This document shows positions 32,969 to 41,510 of a stretch of 64,000 nucleotides of DNA, in pieces (the first letter of the stretch is position 1; each line of letters starts with the position of its first letter). Made by a program: the position numbers and the translations under genes. This DNA comes from Betaproteobacteria bacterium. Lineage in GTDB: Bacteria; Bdellovibrionota_B; Oligoflexia; Silvanigrellales; Silvanigrellaceae. The notes under the pieces are model-generated. The model did no database searches and was not told where the DNA came from. It saw only the letters and a program-made list of their open reading frames with translations. Where the stretch lies: the NCBI GenBank assembly GCA_016868315.1, contig VGHE01000002.1, positions 310,001-374,000 on the forward strand. The letters are read 5' to 3'.

Positions 32969-33949
32969 ATGGACAATGTGGGCTTGGCCGGGCGTCTTGG
33001 CAACGGTGTGTTCAGAGAGCTCTGGAACAACTACCGCATGAAGGTCGAAGAAGTGCCGCGTGTTGAAGATGCTCTGCGATCCTTGGGAGAGGTCTGGCAT
33101 GAGGATCACGTGGCCTTCCGAACATTGCCTGGGGAGCACTGCGGATCGCATGTTTTGGAGGGGTTGTTTCGTCTGATGGGATACCGGCGGCGCGATAACT
33201 ACGTCTTTCGCGACAAACGCCTCAAGGCATTCTGGATGGAGCCACCCACTGAGCCCTCTACACCTGCTCATTTGGTGTTGCCTAAAGTCTTTATCAGCGA
33301 GCTGGAGCTGAAGGATTTCTCACCCGAGTTCCGAGCCTGCATTCAAAAATACACTTCGCAGCTGGAAACCTCACCCCTGCTCGAGTGGCGCCGCGCAGAG
33401 GAGGAGCTGAAAAGAGCAGATTATCCCACTCATCCGGCGGCCAATGATTCTGTGCGCCTGCTCGAAACATTGAAAACCTCACTTGTTTCCTACTTGGGAA
33501 ATGGCCCAGCTTGGAAGCGACCCAGTTTCACCGATTATCAAATGCTTCTGCGCGAGAGCGAGTATGCTGCCTGGACTTTGGTCTTCGGAGCGGTTCCAAA
33601 TCACTTCACCGTGAGCGTGCATCTCATGAAGAGGTTTGCTTCTCTCGAGCAGTTTAATGAATTTCTGATAAATAAATTGGCCGTGGCGATGAATGACTCG
33701 GGTGGAAAAATCATCAAGGGTTCAGCCTCGGTTCAGCTCGAGCAAAGTGCGACCCTGGCTCACAAAATACCAGTTCTGTTTCAAGAGGGGGTGCGCCTCT
33801 TGCCCTATGCCTTCGTTGAATTCGCCTTCAGATATCCTCACGAAGGCATGCCTGCGGATGGGCTATGGGGTTCGTATTACCAAGGCTTTGTTACGGACAA
33901 TGCCGATAAAATTTTCGAATCGACAAACGTGGTTTCTAGGCAGCCTTGA
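32969..33949 (+). CDS. DUF1338 protein (2-oxoadipate dioxygenase/decarboxylase-like)
   Basis: A 326-residue protein resembling DUF1338 metalloenzymes such as HglS/YdcJ, vicinal-oxygen-chelate-like iron enzymes that turn 2-oxoadipate into D-2-hydroxyglutarate in lysine breakdown. Candidate metal ligands are in family context: H47 (HEDHVAFRT, with the conserved Arg), H212 (VPNHFTVSVH) and E284 (FVEFAFRYP). It is shorter than the roughly 450-residue HglS, as are other members. It diverges from an aminotransferase across 56 bases, and its 3' end overlaps the cyclase-like gene by 14 bases. The reaction is inferred from family only. Confidence 0.82.
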   Translation: MDNVGLAGRLGNGVFRELWNNYRMKVEEVPRVEDALRSLGEVWHEDHVAFRTLPGEHCGSHVLEGLFRLMGYRRRDNYVFRDKRLKAFWMEPPTEPSTPAHLVLPKVFISELELKDFSPEFRACIQKYTSQLETSPLLEWRRAEEELKRADYPTHPAANDSVRLLETLKTSLVSYLGNGPAWKRPSFTDYQMLLRESEYAAWTLVFGAVPNHFTVSVHLMKRFASLEQFNEFLINKLAVAMNDSGGKIIKGSASVQLEQSATLAHKIPVLFQEGVRLLPYAFVEFAFRYPHEGMPADGLWGSYYQGFVTDNADKIFESTNVVSRQP

Positions 33950-36530
33950 GATCATCCCCATGCGACAGGTTGCTTAGCAGGCGCAGAGCGGCTTTGTCGT
34001 GCGGGTCGACCTCGGTGACCTGCCGAATGACACTCTGTGCGGCGTCGAAGTGTCCACTGAGATACAATTTGACTCCCTGACTAAACGTCTCAACTGTTTT
34101 TTGCTTTGCAGCTCGCCGAGCGTCTGGGTCACCACCAAAGAATTCATACACATCAACGGTTGCCGTCTTTGTGCGGTTCCAGACCTTGTCGAGTGGGCGA
34201 ACCGCGTCTGGGAGATAGCCTGCGCCACGCCCCGAAGCCAGCATCGATACGTAATCCTGACTCAGGAGAGCTGTTGCATTATATTCGTGTGCCACGTCGG
34301 CCAACGTTGCCGAAACGCCTTGTGGGTCGAATTGAATCCATGGCCGCAGAACTCCTGCGTGCTCGGAAAAGCTCAAGGTCAACGTTGAGACCTGCGCCCC
34401 GAAACTACATTCGTAAACCGGCATGGATAGCGAACTGCGGTGCTGGTTCCAGTTTCTCAGTGCAATTTGTGTTGTTTCGATCCACTTCAAAGCGGCAGTC
34501 GACATGTCGCGGAAGAGGACTGTCCATTTCAAGCCTTCTTGGCTGACCACATACCCGCCAGCATCGACCGTAGCTTTCATAAAGAGCGCTGAGAGTTCGT
34601 TGATGATACCGCGTTCAGGAGCGCCTTCGAGCTCTCGTCCGCGGGCTGTTGGTAGGCGCATCGAGACGCTCACAGCTGTTCCGTAGAAGCGGTATTCCTG
34701 CGCTGCATCCAACTGACCTAAGTTTGTCACACCAAAAAAGCGCACAAGGTCACGTGGAACAAATTTCTGAGCTGTATTGGATTCGCTTTCGAGAAGCGAG
34801 GTGCGGATGATGCTGTCGAGGTGAAGTGCTAATGCAGAGCTGAGCGCTTCAACAATTCGCTCACCGATGGCAGTTTTCTCGGTGCGTTTTCGCGCGCGGG
34901 CAATGATCCAACCAAAGGTTTGATGAGGGCCGCGTACCGCTGAGCGAATCACCACATCGTAGGCCTCATCAGCCTCTTCATTGCCTGCGTTGGTTTGAAT
35001 TTCCACATACTGCGGGGTTTCGAAGCCCAACTTTGGCAGCTCTCGGTTGCAGAAATTAACAACCAGACTAATGGCTTGGCCGCGATGCTTAAAGGTGCCC
35101 AACTGCGAAAGTAATTTCACCAGGAGCTCTTGTTGCTCCACATGATCTTTGTGAACTTGAACATCGGCCTGGGTCAGTTGTGGGCGTGAGGTCAGCAGCA
35201 CGAAGGTCAACATGGTTGGCATCAGGATTGCCCCCCAGTTGAAAACGAATGGGTTGCTTTTCGACTCCACGATGACCCAAAGTCCAACAACGCTGGCAAC
35301 GCTAAAACTTACAAGGAGCCCCTTCATCTGTTGTTCCCAGCGCGTACCTTGTTCGGGCTTCCAGATGTTGCGCAGGAAGTCGGCCAGCCGGTTGTTCCAG
35401 CTCTGTTGTTTGAGAGCAACGTATGCAGAAGCAATCAACAGCGCGCACGAGGTTGCAATCACAAATTCAAAGGTGCGCAAAGTGACAACCGCTGCATTCG
35501 ACGGAGAGCTCGCAAAGTAGGTGCTCAGCAGTGCTAGGAGCGCAAATCCGGCTCCAAGCGTGGTTGTCATGCGCCGTGAGAGGTACTTCTGGCACCAGGC
35601 AATCGATAGGAAGTTCATTGCAGCTGCAAACACCCAGCCTGCGAGGAAGGCAGACAAGGCAAAACTTCCTTTGAGAGAGAGTTTGCTGAGAATAATGGGC
35701 TGTTGCATCAGCGTGTCGGCAGCAACAAGAACCCAAAGCGATTTGGCAACGAGAAAATGAGAGAAAGCCATGTAGATGCGAGGCTTTCCTGCCCAAATGG
35801 TCAATGCAATGGCCATGATTGGAGCAAGAACCGCAAGTCCGAATTCAAAGAAAAATCCGTTTTGCTTTTCAGTGAGAATAGAAAAGACCTGATGAGCCTT
35901 ACTCTGTGAAACGAGAACCGGCGGCAAGGTTTGTGGGCCAAATTGCCCATCGGCGGTTACGGGTGAGTCGAATTGAATCCAGTTTTTCTTGTCGACTGTG
36001 ATGCGGTTCATGGGCAACACGAAATCTTCCAACTTGCAATTGCCGCCGTCACACACCGGAAATCCGGTCAAAGCAAGAACAGGTTTATCTTTCGACCAGT
36101 TTTTTTGTAGAAGTTGGTTCTCTTCGTCAGAAAGACGATGGCTGAGGCGAACGTGGGTTGGGCGGCTCGAAAACTGCGTGTCGGAAACAAAGCGACCGCG
36201 CCCGAGAGGGAGGCGCTCGTTTGCAACGGAATATTTTCCATCATTCTGGCGCTGGAAGACGCGTTTGCAGGAGCCTTCCAATGCACCCTGTGGGCAGGCA
36301 TAGAATTCGGCAACCCAGTCAGTCAGCTGCTGGTGCGCAGGGCCTCGACTTGCGAGATTTGTTGTTTTCGCCTGTGTATCGGCTTGTCGCTGAAGCGCGA
36401 TGCCAGCGACGACACACACCAACACTGCAATCACCGCAGGTGTTGCAAAGCCAGAGGTCTGTGTGCGGACGGCCTGCCAGAACCCCGCAAGCTGGTTGCA
36501 AAAGCCATTGAACACTGTTTTGGCCTTCAT
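33936..36530 (-). CDS. Seven-TM sensor with a cyclase-like domain lacking metal-binding Asp
   Basis: An 864-residue membrane protein. TM1 (about 32-47) precedes a periplasmic domain (48-228, with a Cys pair VCDGGNC). Seven TM helices (230-447) have the look of 7TMR-DISM receptors. A cytoplasmic GAF-like region (about 460-585) leads to a class III nucleotide cyclase-like fold (589-797). The lead-in KFVPRDLVRFFGVTNLGQL and tail DVYEFFGG match that family. The first metal Asp is absent (TAVSVSMR where VLFxDIRxFT is expected), and QEGLKWTVLF replaces the GD hairpin. A TPR-like tail ends the protein. It is probably a catalytically dead cyclase. It overlaps the convergent DUF1338 gene by 14 bases. 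Confidence 0.8.
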   Translation of the reverse strand: MKAKTVFNGFCNQLAGFWQAVRTQTSGFATPAVIAVLVCVVAGIALQRQADTQAKTTNLASRGPAHQQLTDWVAEFYACPQGALEGSCKRVFQRQNDGKYSVANERLPLGRGRFVSDTQFSSRPTHVRLSHRLSDEENQLLQKNWSKDKPVLALTGFPVCDGGNCKLEDFVLPMNRITVDKKNWIQFDSPVTADGQFGPQTLPPVLVSQSKAHQVFSILTEKQNGFFFEFGLAVLAPIMAIALTIWAGKPRIYMAFSHFLVAKSLWVLVAADTLMQQPIILSKLSLKGSFALSAFLAGWVFAAAMNFLSIAWCQKYLSRRMTTTLGAGFALLALLSTYFASSPSNAAVVTLRTFEFVIATSCALLIASAYVALKQQSWNNRLADFLRNIWKPEQGTRWEQQMKGLLVSFSVASVVGLWVIVESKSNPFVFNWGAILMPTMLTFVLLTSRPQLTQADVQVHKDHVEQQELLVKLLSQLGTFKHRGQAISLVVNFCNRELPKLGFETPQYVEIQTNAGNEEADEAYDVVIRSAVRGPHQTFGWIIARARKRTEKTAIGERIVEALSSALALHLDSIIRTSLLESESNTAQKFVPRDLVRFFGVTNLGQLDAAQEYRFYGTAVSVSMRLPTARGRELEGAPERGIINELSALFMKATVDAGGYVVSQEGLKWTVLFRDMSTAALKWIETTQIALRNWNQHRSSLSMPVYECSFGAQVSTLTLSFSEHAGVLRPWIQFDPQGVSATLADVAHEYNATALLSQDYVSMLASGRGAGYLPDAVRPLDKVWNRTKTATVDVYEFFGGDPDARRAAKQKTVETFSQGVKLYLSGHFDAAQSVIRQVTEVDPHDKAALRLLSNLSHGDDLKAA

Positions 36531-36678
36531 TTCTCCACCCTCAAACTACTAGCAAGAGTGCAGTGCTTCACGCCGTGTTTAGAGGCGGAAACACAAATTC
36601 ACGTCCTGTGGTGGATCGGAGAAATGAGAACCAAGGCATGGGAACTCATTGCAGCGTGAGAGTCGCCGTTGACTCTTC

Positions 36679-37587
36679 TTACAGACTACCCAGAGATATC
36701 AGCTTTGGCTCTGGCAGAGTCTTTTGTGCGAAGACCTGTGCCACCTGTGCAAATCTTGCCGGCGCGTCAGTGCAGTAGAGCGAGCACTCGCCACTGTGAA
36801 ACTCATTTTGATTTGCGTGTGAGGCCAGAAAAGCATCCACCGCGGATACAACTGACGATGAACTGTCGAGAAGGATTATTGGGTCTTGAGCCGATGCACA
36901 TGAATAAAGCCGCGTGTCGCCCTCAGAAGAGCGTAATATCACTGTACGGTTCTTCAATGCTCCCAAGGTGTTTGCGATTGCACTTGCAAAGCGAGGGAAG
37001 TGTGTACAGGCAAGCATGACCACATCGACATCATCGGGGATATCTGAGAGATACATGCGACAAGCTGCTTCAGCGATTTCGCCTTGTGAGACACCTTCCT
37101 CAACCAGGGGTACAAAAAGAGGGCAGGCGCGTTGCCAGACGTTGTTGATTCCATTTTGGCGCAGCACTGCCTCAAAGCGTCCGCTGGCGACGGTGAAGCG
37201 GGTTCCGAGAACCGCGATGCGGCGGTTGTTTGCAATAAGGGCAGCGGCTTCGGCACAAAATCCTTCAACAATACCCACTACGGGCAAGCGAAAGACCTGC
37301 TTGAGTCGTTCGACCGCAACACTCGAGGCCGTACCGCAGGCCACCACAATCAATTCTGCGCGTTGGGCAGCGAGGAATAGAATTGCTTCGCTCGCATAGC
37401 GTGTGACTGTGTCTGCTCCTTTGTTTCCGTAAGGGTAGCGCGCATTGTCACCGAGATAGATTGTGTTGAGCGTGGGGTGGCGCGAGACAACCGACTCCCA
37501 CACGGTGAGCCCACCTTGCCCGGAATCGAAAAATGCAATTCTGCGTTTTTTTTCGTGGCCTGCTTGGGCTATGGAGGGAGTGTTCAT
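36679..37587 (-). CDS. murI: Glutamate racemase
   Basis: Makes D-glutamate for peptidoglycan in the cytosol. At 302 residues it shows FFDSGQGGLTVW, GDNARYPYG, the first catalytic Cys C84 in VVACGTASS, GTRFTVASG and the second Cys C194 in LACTHFPRF. The ATG at 37587 has AGGA upstream and lies one base after the HAD gene stop, so the two are cotranscribed and probably coupled. The C-terminal 50 residues extend past the usual end and hold no recognised motif. Confidence 0.95.
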   Translation of the reverse strand: MNTPSIAQAGHEKKRRIAFFDSGQGGLTVWESVVSRHPTLNTIYLGDNARYPYGNKGADTVTRYASEAILFLAAQRAELIVVACGTASSVAVERLKQVFRLPVVGIVEGFCAEAAALIANNRRIAVLGTRFTVASGRFEAVLRQNGINNVWQRACPLFVPLVEEGVSQGEIAEAACRMYLSDIPDDVDVVMLACTHFPRFASAIANTLGALKNRTVILRSSEGDTRLYSCASAQDPIILLDSSSSVVSAVDAFLASHANQNEFHSGECSLYCTDAPARFAQVAQVFAQKTLPEPKLISLGSL

Positions 37588-37588
37588 T

Positions 37589-38482
37589 TCATTTTCCTGC
37601 CGAAGAAAGAAGCTCAACAAATAGGCCTTCGACGCGTTTAGCAGCTTCGTCACCGAAAACCAGGTTCTGTGATTGAGTTGAGAGCTGAGCCAGTGTGTCG
37701 GCATCGAGTGCACGCGCCTTTGAAAGGAGATCATCCTTCAAAAGACACACCAGGCTCGATTGCCAGCCCAAGTTGCGAGCTGCACGAACGTTGATAGGGG
37801 TGTCATCGACAAACGCCAGCTGTGCTGTATCGAGAGTCGACGCTTTGTTTGGTGAGCGCATCGCATAGATTTTTTGTGCAGCCTGATGAGCACTCTCATA
37901 GATTTTCGCGTCGGGTTTTTCACTTCCGACATCCTGGCTGAAAACAACCACGTCGAAAAGCTCATGCAGCGAAGTCGTGCGCATAATGTCGCTCTCATGC
38001 CATGGAGTCGCGTTGCTGAGGGCGCCGACAATGTAGTTCTTTTTCCGAAGTGTTTGGATGAGGCGCACAATCCGCGGACGAGCCGGACCAACAATAAGAC
38101 TGCTCAGCTCCTTCACGAGTGCAGGAGCATAAGCTCCGTTGCTCAGCCGTTCTGTTCCGTAGGCGAGCCGCTGTGCTTTATCCTTGCTGTGGCCGGCGGC
38201 CTCGAGCATTCCCTCGACGTACTCGTATGGACCAAGATGACCAGTGCACCAGCGCACCATCAACTGATTTTCCCGGATTCTGGTCATCATCCGGTCGACA
38301 GAGAAATTTTTATCGTCAGGGTTGAGTTCCTGTTGACGCGCAAAAAAGCTGTCCCAATCGAGGTCAATGAGCACGCTTCCAATGTCGAAAAAGACAGCCC
38401 GGACAGGGCTTTGGGAATTTTCTTTGAAGCAGCGAAAAGGCTCAAAAAGACCGAGATCTTCGGGTGATAGACGTGGCCACAT
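37589..38482 (-). CDS. HAD-family hydrolase (YihX-like)
   Basis: Cytosolic HAD phosphatase of 297 residues. Motif I is VFFDIGSVLIDLDW (DxG form, as in the YihX glucose-1-phosphatase group), motif II is GALSNATPWH, motif III Lys is in GSEKPDAKIYE and motif IV is LAFVDDTPINVRAAR. A helical cap lies between motifs I and II. The N-terminal 25 residues are an extra leader. It is directly upstream of murI (one-base gap). The substrate is unknown; a role in sugar phosphate or wall precursor housekeeping is inference. Confidence 0.88.
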   Translation of the reverse strand: MWPRLSPEDLGLFEPFRCFKENSQSPVRAVFFDIGSVLIDLDWDSFFARQQELNPDDKNFSVDRMMTRIRENQLMVRWCTGHLGPYEYVEGMLEAAGHSKDKAQRLAYGTERLSNGAYAPALVKELSSLIVGPARPRIVRLIQTLRKKNYIVGALSNATPWHESDIMRTTSLHELFDVVVFSQDVGSEKPDAKIYESAHQAAQKIYAMRSPNKASTLDTAQLAFVDDTPINVRAARNLGWQSSLVCLLKDDLLSKARALDADTLAQLSTQSQNLVFGDEAAKRVEGLFVELLSSAGK

Positions 38483-38577
38483 GGAAAATTACCCTAAAGT
38501 TGTCCGGCAGGACTCCGAACTGCCCCACATGGGCGGTCGAACGCTCCGCGGTTTCTTCTTTGAAAGGGATTTACGCT

Positions 38578-39315
38578 ATGGTCGCTGCCGAATCAATCAA
38601 TGGGTCTCCTGAGAGTGCACCGGTCACGCTCATGCTGATTGAAGACGTCAGCGTGACGGCGGAGATTGAGCGGAGTTACTTTTCCAGCGTCGGTTTCAAT
38701 GTGATTGCCGCCGGGAGTGTTCCTGAATCTCAATCCGTGATCGCAAAAGAGTGGATCGACGTTGTGATTATCGATGCTGCATTTGCGCGGCAGAAGGGAA
38801 TAGACCTTATCCCGCTCCTGAAGAAGGAATCCCGCAACCGCGACGTAAAGATAATTGTGACGAGTGTGTCGGGTGACCCTGCGCTGAAGAAGTCCGCCAA
38901 CGCAGTCGGAGCAAGCGCGTTTATCGTGAAGCCCGCACCACGCCCACGCTATTTGAAAGAGATTAAAAGGCTTTCGGCGCAGAAAACGCGCGACACCGAG
39001 CGGATTCACCAGACACTCGAGGTGGAACTGAGCGATGGGCGCGACACCTTTACAGCCGAGACACTCGATGTGAGCAGCGAGGGCATTCACCTTGCCATTT
39101 CTCAGAAGGCCTCGACACCTGGGATTGGTGCGATTTTTCAAATGAGTCTGACAATCGAGGGAAAACTCCTGAAAATTCAGGGTCAAGTTGTGCGGCATAC
39201 ACCCAAGGGGGTGGGTATTCGATTTCTGAACCTAGGAGTTCAAGCCCAGCGCGCTCTTGATAAGTTTTTGCTGCGCTACAGCATGGAACATCAGGCGTCG
39301 CACTTCTATTTGTGA
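38578..39315 (+). CDS. Receiver-PilZ two-domain protein
   Basis: Cytosolic 245-residue protein. The receiver domain (about 14-130) has LIEDVS, phospho-Asp in VVIIDAAF and Lys in AFIVKPAPRPRYL. A C-terminal PilZ domain (about 135-240) has RDTER (RxxxR), LDVSSEGIHL (DxSxxG) and GVGIRFLNL. This joins phosphorelay input to probable cyclic di-GMP binding with no DNA-binding domain, so a protein-protein output is likely. ATG 38578 has AAGGGA about nine bases upstream. It diverges from the HAD-murI operon. A cognate kinase is not adjacent. Confidence 0.88.
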   Translation: MVAAESINGSPESAPVTLMLIEDVSVTAEIERSYFSSVGFNVIAAGSVPESQSVIAKEWIDVVIIDAAFARQKGIDLIPLLKKESRNRDVKIIVTSVSGDPALKKSANAVGASAFIVKPAPRPRYLKEIKRLSAQKTRDTERIHQTLEVELSDGRDTFTAETLDVSSEGIHLAISQKASTPGIGAIFQMSLTIEGKLLKIQGQVVRHTPKGVGIRFLNLGVQAQRALDKFLLRYSMEHQASHFYL

Positions 39316-39336
39316 CGCGCGCCGCCTGAGGTTGAA

Positions 39337-40080
39337 TCAGGCAGGGTTGTGCGGCAACAAAATGTGATTGCAGCTCGGACAAAACTCAATGTCTTTCCCG
39401 CGCGCCATGTTGTTCAACAGCTGTGGCGATAGGCTAAGGTGGCAATTGCCACAGGCACCCGAAATCACGCGTGTCACGGGACCGTTGGGGTTGCGTGTGA
39501 GCTTTGCGATACGCATGTAGTGCTGGCCGATGCGGTCATCTAGACGAGCCAGATACGTATCCCGAATACCGCCAATTTCATTCAGACGACCAGATGAACG
39601 AGCTTCTGCATCTTGAGCCTTCTGCCGCTCATCAGCAGTTGCGGAAAGCGACTCTTTCAAATCGTTCTCGGCTTTGATCAGAATAGCTTTCAGCTGTTCG
39701 ATACGCACTTCGGTTTCTTCGGTGCGGCGTGAAGAATCACGCAGGTCGCGATCGAGGTTATCCACTTCACGCTTCAGCGCGCGGTGTTCGTCGTCGTTGC
39801 GTGCACTGAAGAGCTTCGCAGAACGCTCATTTTTGCGCTCTTCGAGTTCATCAGCACGCTTGTACTGGCGCCGCAATTCACCTTCGAGGAACGCCATGTC
39901 GGTTTTGGTTTTGCTGATGAGGTCTTCGTTGGCCTTTGTGCGCTTTGCAAGCTCATTGAGCTCTTTCTGGGCGTTTCTCCAGTCCATTGTGGCTGCGCCG
40001 GCGTCAATGTCGAGGCGATAGATTTGCTCAAGGGTCTCGTAATTTGGGTTCAAGGTGACTCTCCCAAAGGTCGTGGTCAA
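39337..40080 (-). CDS. Coiled-coil protein with C-terminal C4 zinc ribbon
   Basis: A 247-residue soluble protein. Residues about 30-175 are a long antiparallel-type coiled coil rich in Glu/Arg/Lys. The C terminus is a C4 zinc ribbon: GACGNC about 20 residues before EFCPSC. This matches the CT398/HP0958 family, in which the Helicobacter member supports flagellin mRNA and FliH-linked export. Given a motile host, a flagellar or RNA-linked role is possible but unproven. It is the last gene of the minus-strand block that starts with the opp genes. Confidence 0.9.
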   Translation of the reverse strand: MTTTFGRVTLNPNYETLEQIYRLDIDAGAATMDWRNAQKELNELAKRTKANEDLISKTKTDMAFLEGELRRQYKRADELEERKNERSAKLFSARNDDEHRALKREVDNLDRDLRDSSRRTEETEVRIEQLKAILIKAENDLKESLSATADERQKAQDAEARSSGRLNEIGGIRDTYLARLDDRIGQHYMRIAKLTRNPNGPVTRVISGACGNCHLSLSPQLLNNMARGKDIEFCPSCNHILLPHNPA

Positions 40081-40208
40081 CTTTCGAATTTTCCAAGGAA
40101 ACTCGAATAATCAGCGGAGACTAGCACAGAGAGAGCAAAACTATCAAGCCAGCGGAAGGTGAGTTTTGTCTTCAGTTTCTGACGAGTTCCAAGCAAGAAT
40201 CAGGATGC

Positions 40209-41432
40209 TCATTGTGCACTGTTGCAAATGCTAATCTGCCCAAGCGGTTGTTCCACCGGCACTTCGCCTTGGAATCCCGTCACCAGACCCACATTCAATA
40301 CACAGGCACGCCCGAGCCCCTGAAAACGAAAGAGCTGGCTGGAAGAGCCACCTGTGCCAACAAGGTCACCATTAAGGCGCAGGAAGTAACTTCCTGACAT
40401 GTTGACCTGGTCACTCCAACCCAGTTGGGTGTTGAGTTCGAGTGCGGGTGCGCTGATCGTGAAATCTGCGAAAATAAACTCCCGGCTGTAACCGAATGCC
40501 TCCCACTGCGTTTGAGTGGTCGGTTTTTGAAAGGACGCGCTCAGCGTTGCGAGACTGCCCACGAGCTTGAGCTCTCCGGCACCCGGTTTCCATTCGAGCT
40601 TTAGCGGAGAGCGTTCATCGAGCCCTGCGTAAAGGAGTCCCCATGATTTTTTCAGCACAGCTGCTGCCGAAGTACGTTCAAGCGCGACTCCCTGAACGCT
40701 GCCACGAACGAGATGGAGCGAAAATGAACGCACCGCATTGGGTTGGGTGAGGTCGCTGCCACGCAAGAGTTTGAAGGGAAAAAAAGACGCGAGTTCGAAT
40801 CCGTTGCCAGCGTCATGCAGAGCATCGCCACCCGCCAACGTCGGCAAACTGCCCGCAGTTTTAATGAGAAGTGCAGAGCCAATTTCAAGAACCTTGAGCT
40901 TACCATCGCGGTCGGTGTTCCGGCTGGAGTTCAGGCGCTCTCGGAGTCTGGCCAGATCAACGCATTTGCCATAGTCCAAAGTTGCGGTTGTGGTGTCGGT
41001 CGATTTTGCAAACGGAGCCGTAAACACCTCTTTGAGGCATTGAGCTTGCGGTGAATCGGGAGATGTTGTGACTGTTTGTTTTGCTTCATTCGCATCATCG
41101 CTGACCGTCTTCAGTGCATTGGCCAAAAGCTTGAATGGATTGCTTCTGAGAAGCGCGCTGACCTCGGTCGCAGGGTCGAGTTTAGAACGCGGCGTGTTTT
41201 GGTTCCAAAAGTCGAGACTCAAATTAAACGGTTCATCGTTCTTTTGCTCGGACGAATCTTCGGCGCTGCAGTTGATTTTGCAACGCTTTTCTTTGTCTTG
41301 GTAAACATCAGTCAGGCCGCAACCAGAGAGTGCAATGCCACAGAGTGCCAAGGCACTTGTCCACGGCAGCAGTGCGGTTCGAGGATTTAGTGTGTGTGCG
41401 AGTCGGCTGGGATGACGCGACGCATGAGACAT
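40209..41432 (-). CDS. Lipoprotein of unknown function
   Basis: Unrecognised 407-residue lipoprotein. ATG 41432 has GGAG eight bases upstream; the type II signal peptide has lipobox ALSGCG preceded by a long, His/Arg-rich n-region. Cysteines cluster just after (KRCKINC), then occur singly at CLKEVF, KCVDL, RACVLNV and near the end (ISICNS). The body from about 130 looks beta-rich, with repeated amphipathic strands (ELKLVGSLATLSASF, SGSYFLRLNGDLVG), suggesting a beta-sandwich or beta-helical envelope domain. It follows oppF by 78 bases on the same strand, though whether it is cotranscribed is unclear. Confidence 0.82.
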   Translation of the reverse strand: MSHASRHPSRLAHTLNPRTALLPWTSALALCGIALSGCGLTDVYQDKEKRCKINCSAEDSSEQKNDEPFNLSLDFWNQNTPRSKLDPATEVSALLRSNPFKLLANALKTVSDDANEAKQTVTTSPDSPQAQCLKEVFTAPFAKSTDTTTATLDYGKCVDLARLRERLNSSRNTDRDGKLKVLEIGSALLIKTAGSLPTLAGGDALHDAGNGFELASFFPFKLLRGSDLTQPNAVRSFSLHLVRGSVQGVALERTSAAAVLKKSWGLLYAGLDERSPLKLEWKPGAGELKLVGSLATLSASFQKPTTQTQWEAFGYSREFIFADFTISAPALELNTQLGWSDQVNMSGSYFLRLNGDLVGTGGSSSQLFRFQGLGRACVLNVGLVTGFQGEVPVEQPLGQISICNSAQ

Positions 41433-41510
41433 GATCCAGACTCCCTCTTTTTTGAGCCACATTTCAGCGTAGACCCAAAAAAAGGGAGCCTAGGAGGCAC
41501 GCTTGAACCA

